Counted from the first letter of the stretch, positions 22,275-34,048 are shown. The stretch is DNA of 64,000 bases from Rhizomucor pusillus (GCA_900175165.2 FWWN02000370.1:1-64000), one strand, 5' to 3'. The notes: generated by a model not told the origin, from the sequence alone. Translations and numbers: made by a program.

Positions 22275-24528
22275 ATGTCAGCATTGTCATCGTTCTACGG
22301 GCCATCGCTCACTCTCGACACCCAGCGTCCTCCTCTGCTTGGTCGCCGCCGATTCTCCTCGGCCTGCAAGATTGCACAAATCACCTTCATGGGCTACCCA
22401 CCAAAGATCCAACCGCAAGCGTCTGCGCTGCGCGGCGAGCGACGCCGTTCGCAGGCTCCAAACTCTATCAAAACCGATAATCTTGTCAGCTTGGACGCTT
22501 TGGATGAGGAAGCCGGATGCATTTTGCTTGCATTGTCCAATCACAAGTACGAAAATGTAGAGTCTCTGCCAAAGGTAATCTGCTCGATAAAATGAACCCT
22601 TCCTTCCCCACGCCAGCTCTCTACGATCCCTCTGTATGGTCGAATTGGGGGTCCCAGGGAGTACAGTTTTGAGGGTGGGGGAAGGAATGGGTCCATCCGT
22701 TGTGTATTTATATGTCAGATGGTGTTTACATTTTATTTTATTTTATTTTATTTTATTTTTAATCTAGACTATGGCGTCGAGTGATGCGGCAAGCAGTAGC
22801 AGCAGTGCCAGCGACAGCGGCTCACCGAGCAAAAGCAGCCCCAGCGATGGTAACTCAATGTCTATCAACAACCTGCTCGGTAAGCGTCTTTTCTAAAGTT
22901 TTTCCAATGACAACTGTCTTGCGTAACCAATTTCTTGTCAATGAATATATAGGCAGCAGCGATGGAGATGCTGCTGGACTCGCTTCTCCTGTTCCAGTAA
23001 GTCGGATCGTGTCCCGATGTAATATTTGTTAATCTGAACCGGTTATTCATAGAATACGCAAGGAGGCCCTGTAGAGGACCCTATTGTCCAAAGCAGTACC
23101 AAGGAACTTGCTCATGTCTCCAAAGGTTCGACACCTGCTACCTAGGCTTTTTCGCTCTGTATGCTCACACACAGATACCGTGCTATCTCTAGCCGAACGG
23201 CCTCCGCCTTTTGCACCTTTCGACCCAGAGTCTGACCCTATAATGATTCTCGCTGCAGCCGCGGCAGCTGTAAATGACGAAGACAGAAAGAGACAGTCGC
23301 AGGACGAGAGTGGAGGTTAGCTAGAAAGCCTAGAGCTGCAGAACCAAAAGATGAGCGAGATCTAATATGCAGACCTAGCATCTGAACCTCCACGCCAGAA
23401 ACGCAAGTGGCAGGCATACTATGGCTACAGCAGCAGCAGCAGCAGCAGCAACAACAACAACAACAACGGTGTAAATGATGAACAACCGGATATGCATCCA
23501 GAAAAACGGCACCGCTACCAGCAACCCGCCTCTTCTCTTTTACAGGACAGCACGTGGCACGAAAAGGTTCCGGCCACCCAGGTAATTGCGAGAAGCTTTG
23601 GATATAGAATATGCAATGGTAATAACTGGGGTAATGTAATGTAAAGGCTGAGGAAGGTTTAAAGTTTTCATCGCATTACATGTCAATGGTAAGTACAAAC
23701 AAGTCGAGGAAAAGCAGAGACAGAGAGAGAGAGAGTGGGAGAAAGAAAGTACGAGGGGAAAAAAGACGTCTCATGTGACGAGATATGCTAACGACATTTG
23801 TTTGCTGCAGAAAGAAAATCCGAAAATCAAACGGAATGCAATGCATGCCTACATCACGTACATGATTTATACCAACATGTCTCACGAGAACTCTGTAAGT
23901 GTTTTTGACGAATATGGAAAGTGTTGCCCCTGTCCTCCATACACTAAACTGCGCGTATCTTTATAAGGCATCTGCTACGGACAGTAGCAAAGTCGCCACA
24001 CAATCTGCAAAAATTGCACGGACCGATTCACCGCTACCTTCGTCGAGTCACCACTACGGTCCGCCACCACCACCGCCATCAACACTTTCGCGACCAAACG
24101 ACGAAGTACCAGATGCACGCAGTAGCAGCGATAAGGCGGACCTGTCGGCGGCGGCTAGAGTACCCCTCGAGCGAGCAGCAGCGTACTCAACGTCGTCGCC
24201 GTCCTCGTACACTGGACTGCAGAATTTTGCAGACTATAATAGCCATCGAAACAACTCCTCGTCCTCCTGGTATCCCCCATCTTCTTACCAACAGCAGCAG
24301 CAGCATCAGCAAGCGCCGCCGCCGCCTGTAACACATTCGCCTCGTGCACTGGCACTTAGCTCATCTGCTATCGTCGATCGCCCGCTAACAGCGTTCCTCT
24401 GGGACGATAAGAAGAGCGAACGCAAAGATAGCAGTCTTGCGCTGCCACCGTTCAATGCTCCACCTCCACCTCCTCCTTCACTCGCTCCACAGCAACAAAC
24501 AACCCCTGCAACCTCGCCTCAACTGTAA
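22275..24528 (+). CDS. Unknown, largely disordered protein with two conserved-looking islands
   Basis: I do not recognise the family. About ten exons join in frame from the ATG at 22275 to the stop at 24528. Two segments look structured: SLDALDEEAGCILLALSNHK near the N-terminus, and KENPKIKRNAMHAYITYMIY with TNMSHE in the middle. The rest is low complexity: Ser/Asp linkers, a Ser-then-Asn run from a CAG/CAA repeat, Pro runs (PPPPPP), Gln/His runs, and many Tyr/Ser. A basic PPRQKRKWQ segment could be a nuclear signal. The composition suggests a transcription or RNA regulator, but that is inference only. Intron 1 contains a TTTTA microsatellite. The Pro-rich last exon ends in the segment TTPATSPQL. 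Confidence 0.6.
22730..22757 (+). repeat. (TTTTA)n microsatellite in an intron
   Basis: About five to six tandem TTTTA units lie shortly before the acceptor of intron 1 of the surrounding gene. They replace the usual pyrimidine tract. Confidence 0.85.
23428..23467 (+). repeat. CAG/CAA trinucleotide repeat in coding sequence
   Basis: Tandem AGC units followed by AAC units code for a Ser run and then an Asn run. Such repeats vary in length between strains. Confidence 0.85.
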
Positions 24529-25147
24529 AATGTCTTGTCCCTCTATTGCTCCAAAACATATAGTAAATGCTTCCCTGTTCATTCTCTAGTATAGTTCTTG
24601 CGTCTCTCTGTCAATAAGCCAGTATATACATAAATATATAAAGGGAACAACATCTGTGTTGATCGTGCGTGTATCAGTATGACCAACTTGCTGCTGCAAG
24701 TGTAACGTGATGGGAAGATTTGATTCGACTGGCCTCTTTTTTTCGACGGAATGATCCGGTCCAACCCAAAGAATGAATATTACCGCCCGTACGCCCTTTG
24801 TATGGCCAAATTGATCCATTTATTGCGAGCATGCCGCTAACACAGAAATATACGACAGTGGGGCAATATTGGGGAAGAAAGAAAGAAAAAAATAAAAAAG
24901 ATAAAGAGTATATTGTAGAGGAGGGGCTTTGGCCTGACTTGTAACATGTGCCGTGGCAACACAAAGAGAGTGCTTCAAAAACTTAAAAAAAATATCCCAA
25001 GCAGCAGCAAACAGCTACCTTTCCCTTTTCCCCTCTCTCCCGCCTTTTTTTTCTTCTTCTTTTTCTTCTTCTTTTTTTTTTAATTACTTCTTTTCTTCTT
25101 CTTCTTCTTCTTCTTTTCTTCCTACACTTTATTGTATAATCCCTTGG
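24529..25147. other. Intergenic and 5' leader of the kinase gene
   Basis: No gene is seen. A long TTC/CT-rich tract (about 25020-25130) directly precedes the kinase start codon and probably lies in its 5' leader or core promoter. Confidence 0.5.
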
Positions 25148-27111
25148 ATGCCTTCCAAGGCAACGCCGCCACCCCCGCTCACGTCGAGCGACGGTACTAC
25201 TACCGCGACGACCAACTCCCGCGCATCATTTCACCAACAGCCTTTTGCAGCCGCTCGTTCAACAACCGCAAGTAAAAATAAACAGCGCCAACCTTACAAA
25301 TTCGAGGCCCTCAAGGTACGTTGGAAAAAGAAACCTTGTGTGAGAAAGAAAAAACGTTTAGTGAGGAAGAGAACTCAAGAAAAATAAATATATCTTAGCA
25401 GACGCCGCCGTGGCGACCTCCGGGGTTGTTCCAAATCCCTGATATTATAAAAACGAGCTATCTAGAATCGGAGAAGGAGAACAGGTTCAAGAAGAAACCA
25501 GAATCACCGCAGCCGCCGCCGCCGCCCAGTCCTCCTACCGTCCACAAGGCAAGATACTCACGTAAAAAGCAATTCCACGAGAAAGAAATATGATGTTTAC
25601 GCTTGAAGGACAAACATGGTAACATTCCATTTTCTCTGTTCTTTACAGCGTCCCTGGATCCATGTTGGACGATCGCCGAGCATAGTGCCCTTGCAGCCGT
25701 TTAATCGGGCTCCCAAGCAGCATGCGGTTTTCGAGCAAAAGATGCGCAAAGTCTTACCCCGGTCTAAAGTACTAGACATGGATCCACGAACTGTCTACGC
25801 CGGAATGGAGCGAATCGGGAGCGGGTAACAACAATGTGCAATAAGTAGTGTTTTACTTTCAGGTCGCACTGAACAAACCTTGAAATTAACTGTAGGGCGA
25901 ACGGGGCTGTGATTAGTGCAACCAAGCGGTCCAGTGCAAAGCGCGGGGGCCAAGTCGCCATTAAGCGCTGTTACATCGAGGACCATGATACCTTCCATCA
26001 TACCTTTATCCTCCGGGAATTGAGAATCATGGGCTGCATGTCACACCCGAACCTCGTCGAGTTGACAGAAGCTTGCATGTGGGGCGATTACCTCTGGATG
26101 GCCATGGAGCTGATGACCTGCTCAGTGTTTGGCCTACTGTACAACGTCAGCGTCGGATTACCCGAAAGTTATGCCGTCCGCGTAGCACTCGAGGTAAATA
26201 CACAACTACTACCAGTAGTAGTGGGTGTAGCACTTGCTCTCTTTCTAACCTGTTGAAACGTTTTACACCCCCTAGTGCCTGGAGGGCCTTGTCTATCTTC
26301 ATGCAAAGAACTACATGCACCGCGATGTAAAGTGCGAGAACATTCTGCTGAGTAGATCAGGACAGGTTAAACTTGGTGAGTTGCGTGATGGTTGATGTAA
26401 CACTACTCTTTGCACTCCATTGTGCTACCTTCTATCTCTCTCTCTGCCAATCTAACGCAGCCGCTTTTTCGGCTTTGTAGCTGATTTTGGATTGGCTGCT
26501 CCTCTTGACAGGGAAAATAAGGCGCGTCTGGGGACAAACAAGGTAAAGTAAAGCATAAAGGTTGGTTGATTGGTACACATCTGAGGCTGAAACACCCAAC
26601 TTTAAAAACAGTGGATGGCACCCGAGGTTGTCTCGGAACAACCATACAAGGAAAACGTCGATATCTGGTCGTTAGCGATCACCATGATTGAAATGATGGA
26701 TCGCGTACCTCCACTCTACTACCTTAATGGCAGCCGCGAAATCTTCCAAGAGATTCTGTACGGCCATCCGCCGTCCTTCCAGTTCGCCACTCCATCTCCA
26801 GGCATGGCCAACTTGGTCGCCTGGATGCTGGAACCCGAAAAGGAAAAGCGCCCTGGTGCCAAGTGCGTCTTGACGGTAAGAAAGAGAGAAAGAGAGACAC
26901 TATCGTTTGTATACACCTTATCTCTCTATTCTCTAACTGGGTTTTTATTTATACTTGGATGCAGCGTATCAAGGAGGATATACAAAAGAAAACGCTTCAC
27001 TGCGCAAAACCGGCCGATCTGGGTGCTCTGGTTCGAGAAGTGTTTCCGGAGCAACCACGACGCAAGCAGCAACAGCAGCAGCAGCAGCAACAGACGCAGG
27101 AGAAGCTGTGA
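25148..27111 (+). CDS. PAK/STE20-group serine/threonine kinase
   Basis: All kinase motifs are present: ERIGSGANGAV (Gly loop), GGQVAIKR (catalytic Lys), [11 protein letters not shown] (catalytic loop), ADFGLAAP (metal-binding Asp), LGTNKWMAPEVV (activation segment end) and [26 protein letters not shown] before the Gly loop, and the WMAPEVV ending, are PAK/STE20 hallmarks. The N-terminus is Ser/Thr/Pro-rich and Lys-rich. I see no convincing CRIB motif (only an isolated IHVG), so Cdc42 or Rac binding is unproven. The activation loop has TNKWMAPE where most PAKs have TPYWMAPE. A poly-Gln tail ends the protein. The intron at 25549-25648 has a GC donor (GCAAGA), needed to keep frame into RPWIHVGRS. 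Probable role: morphogenesis or MAP-kinase signalling. Confidence 0.85.
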
Positions 27112-27241
27112 TTGTACATAACAAAGTTCTTTTTTTCTTTTCCGGATGATGTAAATACTTATTTTCTCGCCTTATCCATTATATCCCAACTACTATAAAA
27201 CACGAATTGTAAAAGTTGTTTTTCCATTCATCGCTGGTGGT

Positions 27242-27493
27242 TTAGTTGGTCTTGTCTTGTTGTTCTTGTGGTTTTTCTTCTTCTTGTTGTTGTTGCTGTT
27301 GCCCAGCAGCAGCAGCAGCAGCTTGCGACGACGGTGTCGAAACCTGGGCCAGCAGTGCCTCCACCTTGGCATCAAGCGAATCTGCTTGTGCTTCCAACTT
27401 GTCCATGAGCGACTCTGCATTCTCTACTTCTTTGAGCCATTGTTGCCAATCGCAGTCTGCATCCTTCTCTGTTGGAACGACAGTCGGCGACAT
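27242..27493 (-). CDS. Small coiled-coil protein, 83 aa
   Basis: I do not recognise it. The frame from ATG (27493) gives a charged heptad-like helix (WLKEVENAESLMDKLEAQAD and the following SLDAKVEALLAQV), then Ala and Gln runs and an acidic/Gln tail. It is convergent with the kinase gene, with 130 bp between stop codons. An in-frame extension further upstream lacks conservation cues, so I use the ATG at 27493. A small adaptor or complex subunit is possible but not shown. Confidence 0.55.
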   Translation of the reverse strand: MSPTVVPTEKDADCDWQQWLKEVENAESLMDKLEAQADSLDAKVEALLAQVSTPSSQAAAAAAGQQQQQQEEEKPQEQQDKTN

Positions 27494-27717
27494 CGTATAT
27501 CTGTATATATATGTAGACCAAACGGGAAGAAAACAAGGGAAAAAGGGAGTAAGTGTACCTGAGACACGGCTTCGGATATGCAAATATTCTGTGAAGTGCA
27601 GACAAAACTACAGCATCATTTAAAAAAAACAGAATATTGCGTGCAAATTGTTTTTACTACTTTTTGTGGATTAAATGCGCTGCATTGCTGCAATGATTAA
27701 GCGAGCTTTTTCATACG

Positions 27718-28515
27718 TCAAGCTTCGGCGTAAGCAAGTCCAGCTTTGTAAAGGGATAAAAGGACGGCGTAGAATGCATTCAAGATAACTTGGTGGATGC
27801 GAAACTGCTGATCAATTTCAACCACTTTTTGGAACCCTTGCGTCGTTATCCGCCACGCTCGCTGCCGGATGCACAGCGCCTCATCCAGAGACTGCAAGCC
27901 TGCAAGCACGTATGCAAAACAGCATGCCAGCATTTTTGGTATAGGGCTTCTTTTCAATGCAATCGCTGCAAACACGATAATGGACTCGATCACTCCGGCG
28001 GTGCCAGGCCCTTCGCCCGCACGGTACACGCATTGCTGACGGTCGATAACATTGCAGCGTTCCAGCTTTGATACCAATGCTTCTCTCACATCCGCATCCG
28101 TCTCCACTGTTGTTATTGTCACAACGTATGTATTGTTTTGCAGTCAGCGTATAAATCGAGTATAGTTGGAATTGATACCCTTACATGGCAATGCTGTGAT
28201 CATTTTCTCAACTGCCAGCAGATACACTTCCAACGCCGTCGTCCACTGATGCTGCTGCATATCTGTGGCCACCTGAGCCAGAGATACTGCTTGCTGTACT
28301 TGCTTGGTATTAAGTTTCGATAGATCTTCTGCTATGACTTTTTCGTAAGATGGCGGCGGCGGCGACGAAGACGAGGAGGACGATGTGGGTAACGCATCTT
28401 CTGGAGACGACAACGGCGATAAGGACGGTGAAGATGATGATGGTACTTTGCTCCTTTGTTCGATGCTCGTATTTTGCTGGAAAAAGGCGCTAAGCACTTT
28501 GGGCACAGCAAGCAT
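27718..28515 (-). CDS. MIT-domain protein with hydrophobic C-terminus
   Basis: Two exons join by an intron with donor GTAAGG and acceptor AACAACAG, which bridges ITALP to LETDADVREALVSKLERC. After a Ser/Pro-rich start comes a helical repeat in MIT style: KQVQQAVSLAQVATDMQQH, then WTTALEVYLLAVEKMITALP. MIT domains bind ESCRT-III tails and occur in Vps4-like and endosomal proteins. The C-terminal half has one or two long hydrophobic stretches (VIESIIVFAAIAL, ACCFAYVLAGL, FYAVLLSLYKAGLAYA) that may be membrane-embedded or packed helices. The MIT call is by pattern and helix spacing only. Confidence 0.6.
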
Positions 28516-29043
28516 TCCCGACGTTAACGAAACTTTTGGAGAAGAAAAGGAGAAGGAGGGGGGAAGGAGTCATCGCCGTTCTTTTTCTACTATCTTGATA
28601 CTACCACTATCATCTGCATAAATCCTGATCCATGCATCACAGTGATCTCAGGAGTTATTGATATTCTGCAAACAAACCAACTTAAGAGTTCCACTCTCTC
28701 CAATTATCTGTGTAAGCATAGTGTTGAACCAATGCTGCAAGCAACTGAGTGGATAACAGCATAAAGGTTAAAGCATCAGATAAAGATATGAATATATCAA
28801 GTGCCGACTAGTACATGATAAGCGACGCACATGTTCATATACACTCTTTCCGGAAAGTAATGTCGCCCCCCGGCTTGAAAATTGATGTTGCATTTTTCCC
28901 TTGGAAACGCGTAAATATTGTGTTGAAAAGCATATCAGAGCTGCTCTCTGTTACGAAACTTGTCTAAGTACTTATGAGAATAAGAGACAAACCTTCAAAG
29001 TCGTTCAATCTTAAGCTATTTGATGCTTCGTTGATTCTGCTTG
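28516..29043. other. Intergenic, promoter of the MIT-domain gene and possible transposon edge
   Basis: No gene is seen. The right part may contain the end of the Tc1-like element that follows, but I found no convincing matching terminal inverted repeat. Confidence 0.35.
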
Positions 29044-30288
29044 TCAGGTATCCTTTTCCAAGAATCTATTGCTATTAACTTGGACTCTTGACCACCGACC
29101 AGAACTGCTCAATAGGATTGAGCTCAAGCGAATACGACGGAAGATACAGTACGCATACCGATATCCACGAGACTCAGCATACTTAGAGATATCATTAGCC
29201 TTATGGATAGGGGCATTATCCATCACCACGTAGGGGTCTTTCATATGTGGGTAGTAATCCATCTCGTCCATTGTACCTTTCAGGAAGCTAAGGTAATATC
29301 CTGTCACAGTTTCTGTGCTTGTTAAGTTCAGTATAATCTCCTCGTTTTCTTTTCTTGGCTGGCGGCTGCGGAAGTCTCAGGATGCACTTGGTCGGACCTG
29401 ATGCAGAGACTACTGCACCCAAGATTGTGGGCGTCCGTGCTCGTGTTTACGGCACTGTGACCACTTCAGGCGAGCCTTTTCGCGACCAGGCCATGCTGCG
29501 CTTCGTGTTAGTATGGAAGTCAGGGCTCATCAAGGAAGATACAGGTTTTCCTAACGACCATATCAGTCTTGTCTCATTTGCGCACCCAGTCAAGGCGCTC
29601 TTGAGCCTTCGCCTCGCTGTTTGTATCCACAGTTTGGCACCGGGCTTTTTTCAGTGTCAAGTTGCACCGCACCCTCACGAAGTCTTGAAAATGCTCTTCG
29701 AGACTCAAGTTTCTCAAACTTCTGAAGCAGCCGCTCCGTCAGTTGTTTAAGGATAGTTGAGCGATTCTCATCAACGTACTCTAAGATGACTTTTTATCCT
29801 CCTCAGTGAGAATACGCGGGTGTCCGTCCTTCTTATTACGCTTCTTAGATACTGTCAGGGTCCTTTTCATACTGCATGGCCCATCATTGCGCCGTACGAA
29901 CATGGATTCCCCACTGCTTCGCGGCGGCTGATGAGCTTAGAACCTTCTCAAACATGAGTTGCACTTTGCCCTGGTCTGAGTAAAGTGTGTATGCTCGCTT
30001 GATAGTGGCTTCTCTCATTCGAACGTCTGCAGCCTTTGGATCATCAGTCTGCATAGCAACGGGCTCATGAGGCATATTGCACAGATGCTGTGTGTGCGAG
30101 CTCACTGTTTCAAGAGCATATGTCTCTTCGTCAACGATGTAGTCCATGGGGTTCAAGTCTGCCGTGTTCATCAAAGATATTGCCTTGCCCATCTTCATAG
30201 AAAAGCTGGTTTTCCATTTTGAGACGTGGGTGTTGTGGTACTTTGAGTGTGTGAAATGGTCCTTAGTGTGCCAAGCTTGGTGGGACAA
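29044..30288 (-). mobile_element. Broken Tc1/mariner (DDE_3-type) transposase
   Basis: The minus strand carries, in order, a helix-turn-helix-like part (SSSAAAKQWGIHVRTAQ at about 29884-29940), a ruined middle with stops and frame changes, then TGYYLSFLKGTMDEMDYYPH and VVMDNAPIHKANDISKYAES, which hold the second catalytic Asp. NPIEQFWSVVKS, the third-acidic-residue block (about 29060-29110), is in a different frame. These are hallmarks of the Tc1/mariner (IS630-like) transposases common in Mucoromycota genomes. Several frameshifts make it inactive. The long open frame on the opposite strand (29355-29750) is a shadow of it. A weaker flank extends to about 30370. Confidence 0.75.
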
Positions 30289-31330
30289 GACTTTCTGGTT
30301 ATGCGCGACATCTGTAATTTTTAGGACCGCCGATGAAGAGCCAACAATGAGCTCGGTGCAAATTCTGGCTGGTCAGTAGTGACAGAACCTTGGACAAGTG
30401 GTGGGATCTTTATGGGCTGACAACGAGCCACTAACACGGTATTGCTGCCCAGCTCATACGCATCAGGTCTCGAACATTAGTAGTCCTGGTGTACGCGCAT
30501 TCTATGACAACTATTGAAGCACAAAGTAGCAACATAGGGTTCTGTTGATTTAATGATGTTTACATTAGTTGAGAAACGGTTTTCAGTTAGGAAGGCGGGT
30601 ATTCGGACAGTTGGTAAAGATAATGTAAAGGATTGATGAACATGGATCGGATATTTGCAGAAGAGGTCGAGGTCGTCGGTGAATTTGATCGAGAAGATCG
30701 AGAAGTGTAGCAATGACAGGTTTAACGGCGCTTGGCAGCAGGCATCAGAAAATCTCGTTGGTCCCGTTTGACAGGATGAATTGTTAATGGCGAAAAGTGA
30801 GCACACGCTGATCTCAGCTTATAGCTCTCGCCCGATCCGAATGCGGGGAACTGAAAAACCTTATTATGGCAATAAGAAAAAGGTAGTGACAAAGGGAAAT
30901 GGTGCAAAAGAGAAAAGAACAGAGAGGGGGGAACAGCAATTGGAGACAAAGGAATTCTAAGCTAGAAGATAGTTAGTGAAGTACAGTCCATATTGTTTGA
31001 TGAAGTGGCAAGAAAAACTTCAGAGTCACTGCTACTGCGGTAGCATAAGCAGGTCGGTGTGGGTTAACCACCCATACGACAGGAAACTGCGGGCTATAGT
31101 TTGCATTATTGGTAGTCTGCTTTGAAGAAAGTCGAGGCGCGGAGGCATCGGTTTCGATGGCAGTGGAGAGCGACGTTTCGGCGCTTATCGGCTGGAAGTG
31201 CGGTATAGGCTGCATCTAAGAGGTGTGCTGCTGTTTTCCCATCCTGCCCCTCTGCGAGAACAGTCACAAATATTAATATTGCTACTGATCCTGCCCTGCC
31301 CTCTTCAGCCTCTATTCAAAGTTCTCTTCA
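30289..31330. other. Intergenic between two mobile elements
   Basis: Several short frames exist on the minus strand (30477-31215), the longest about 109 codons. None has recognisable motifs or credible splice sites. The region may be transposon flank. Confidence 0.35.
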
Positions 31331-31392
31331 ATTCCCTCCGATTCTCATTCTTCTTGCCATCGAGGTTAATCAAACAAGGTGAACATACATGG
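31331..31392 (+). repeat. Direct repeat, copy 1 (62 bp)
   Basis: It matches 31535-31596 in the same orientation with five mismatches by my alignment, an offset of 204 bp. The core CCATCGAGGTTAATCAAAC is identical in both copies. Confidence 0.85.
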
Positions 31393-31534
31393 GATGGAAG
31401 TAACAGTGGCAAAGAGAGTCCCCCATCCACCACTGTCTGGTTGGGAGGTATACATCATCGTCTGGAGCCCCAAGTGACGGTAGATGTTTTGTTACCATGG
31501 GCAAAACTATCAACCTACCGGTAGCGATGCCACG

Positions 31535-31596
31535 ATTCCCACCGATTCTCATTCTCCTTGCCATCGAGGTTAATCAAACCAGGTAAACATACCTGG
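31535..31596 (+). repeat. Direct repeat, copy 2 (62 bp)
   Basis: This is the second copy of the 62 bp repeat. It runs straight into the open frame of the transposase-like gene, coding for PSRLIKPGKHTW at the start of that frame. Confidence 0.85.
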
Positions 31597-33315
31597 ATGC
31601 TGCCTATCTTGACAATCAACCAGTCAGTTACTTATTTCAAAGCGAAATTTCCTAAGAGCGACTACGAAGAAGTTGCCAAAGCAAAGTTTGATCACTCTAA
31701 GAACGCTGATGCTGACTTCGATCTCGACATTGGTTGGGCCTTGCGCAGAGGACACAGCAATTCAAAGCGGATACTATCTTTGCTCTTCGGTTCAATACTT
31801 CACGGAAGTGAGCGCAAACACTGTGTAATCCTCCACGGTATAATGAACGGATTGACGAAGAAATACTTTGAAACATCCTTTGTGGCATTGTTCACGGCTT
31901 TCGGCTTCGATTTCCTTAATGATAGAATTCTTGGTTTCATGATGAACTTCTCATCTGCGCAAATCAATGGATTTCTATCTGCGGTTCGAGTAAACACGGG
32001 TGGGCAGGTTGACGGGCTCCAGTATCTGAAAGGCTGCTCTATGCATTGGATGCAATCTGTACAACGCGCTAGCAGCAATCATAACATAGTAGCACCTCAG
32101 AAACTAGACTGATTCCTTTCAACAACAAAACGCACCCGAACGACACTTTCAGATAACGAATTCGATAGCAAAGTTATGGAGCTTGTAAGCGACTTTCCTG
32201 GTTCTCGACGCTGGTTAAGATGGTGGCTGTGGCCGAAGATCAGGAGTTTGATTTTCAGTAGTGGCTCAAGCATGAAGGCATTTCTTCGTCTTTTCCCGTC
32301 CAGAACGACCAACGCAGTCGAAGCATTCCATAGTGTTCTATACAGACTCATCACCACTAGACAACCATCGTCACCTATCCTCCCTCAGTTGTTGCAAATA
32401 GCAAAAAACGATGGGGATGATATTTGGCAATTTTACAATTTCGGTGGATTTCTTCCTAGCTACAATAGACCGGCTCGTGTTCGCCGGAGCAAAAAGCTTG
32501 AAAGCAAGCTTTACCAAGCCAGCGATAGTCCCCCTCCTGACAATACAGAAGCTCTTTTAATTGCGTCAACTGACGAGGATGACAATCCCAGACGGAAGAA
32601 AGCTAAACTTGGAGACGTTGAAACTCGCAGACCCAGCAATTTCAGCTTGTTTAGCCAGACGAGCCAACATTGTTCGATCTCTGCGCAGCAGAAGAAAGCA
32701 TTATCGAAACTGTTGAAGGCAAGTGCCTACCGCTTGACCCGAATGCTCCCGAAGTGGTCAACGTCCTGCAGCAATGTCATATTATCGTCGATGCTGAAAA
32801 GATTCATTTGGAGTCGTTGGTTGATTGTTTCGAGCAGGTAAGCGACTTTTGTGAAACGTTTTGATTTCCTTTTAAATGTCGCTAAATCGAATTTGATAAC
32901 ATGATAAAGAGCGTATTACGTTGTCTCCCAAGATATCAGCTATACCGAAAGAGTCGAATGCATCGCAAACCCTATGTGGCAGAACTCGACGTGCTTTTGG
33001 GACAAGAGGACGTCGTTTCCAATCATTTAACAGGAACAGCGGTCCGCCATTGGACAATGTCGGTTCCCGACGGCAACATCTCAACATATTAACGACGTGG
33101 ATTAGGTTTCTTTTCAGGATTCCATTGAAATATTAGCAGCCCTCAAGGCCAGCCACGAAGAAGCTGTATGCAAAAGCTGTTTTCAAAGGAGACCTGAATT
33201 TGCATCGCTACGCGAACACGTCAATCCGCTTATCGTACGGCTATCTGAGGGGAAGCAGTCGCGATTTGCTAACCAGGAAGGCCCGCAAAGCGCACCAGGC
33301 AGCCCATTGTATTAG
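31558..33315 (+). pseudogene. MULE-like transposase-type gene with an in-frame stop
   Basis: A long + frame runs from 31558 to 32841, broken only by a single TGA at 32110-32112. Both halves are in the same frame. Visible blocks are FSSAQINGFLSAV, YLKGCSMHWMQSVQRASSNH, RRWLRWWLWPKIRSLIF and SRTTNAVEAFHSVLYRLI. I read these as the 'dfs.aq..gf', 'LkGC.fHw.qSv.R' and 'TTNa.Ea.H' signatures of a fungal MULE-like DDE transposase. In the first block Asn stands where relatives have Asp, which would kill catalysis. Downstream exons in other frames (32653-32836, about 32921-33110, 33118-33315) join through plausible splice sites and add an Arg/Gly-rich part and a C-terminus with KSCFQRRPEFASLREHV. The N-terminal part of the usual transposase is missing. 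It may be a recent pseudogene, or the stop may lie in an unrecognised intron. Confidence 0.5.
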
Positions 33316-34048
33316 TTTTCTTTACTGTCGTCACAATACAACAATAGTTAGTCTTCATTGAGTCTCCTCGCTTTGTTGCCTTAAGTCTATACACACCGTA
33401 TCAATTTGTTAATCCTCAACTTCACTTTATGCCTCATGTGTGATATCGCTTAGTGCTCCCATACGACCTGCACATAAATGTCGCTGCCCTGTGTTTCTCC
33501 TGTAGCCTGAATCTGGATCCTCGTCTCTCACACTCCTGGGTCTTACTCAGCCTAATTGGAGGATTAGCATAAGGGGATTAATCCGTCGTCCAAATTCCAT
33601 CATGGATACATCCAGTGTTGGAATAAATGGTCAGTCATGAAAACCAATCATGCCACACTAGGCATTTTCCTCAAAATCTTGCCTTTTATATCGATAACTC
33701 GCTGGAATGACCACTGCTGGATCTGGAGACACCTCCACCGGAGGCGTCAGAATATATGTTTTCATTCTACATACACATGTGAACTTCGTAAGATCTGCAG
33801 GAGCGAAACAGCTATTGCTCGTTGGAAAAGGAATACCAAGAAAATACTATGAACAACGAAAAAAGCTGACTAGTACATTTTGGTTAACCCTTTGAATAGC
33901 ATTCTAAAACATTAAACATGCGACTAATTTCTATTGAAACATGCAAGAAAATCGACTATTCTTAATGGAGGTTGTTGTTGCTGTTATTAGTGATGTTGTT
34001 GGGTGTAGCAAAGTGGCCATGGTAATTGTTGTCAAAAACTCCATTCTA
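33316..34048. other. Intergenic, 3' flank of TRM1 and of the transposase-like gene
   Basis: AT-rich. Short frames exist but none with support. Confidence 0.45.

Noticed and set aside
29355..29750. 131-codon + frame
   Set aside because: The minus strand of the same bases carries the transposase signatures, so this is a shadow.
28850..30400. Terminal inverted repeats for the Tc1-like element at 29-30 kb
   Set aside because: Sequences at both edges were compared by eye and no convincing matching pair was found.
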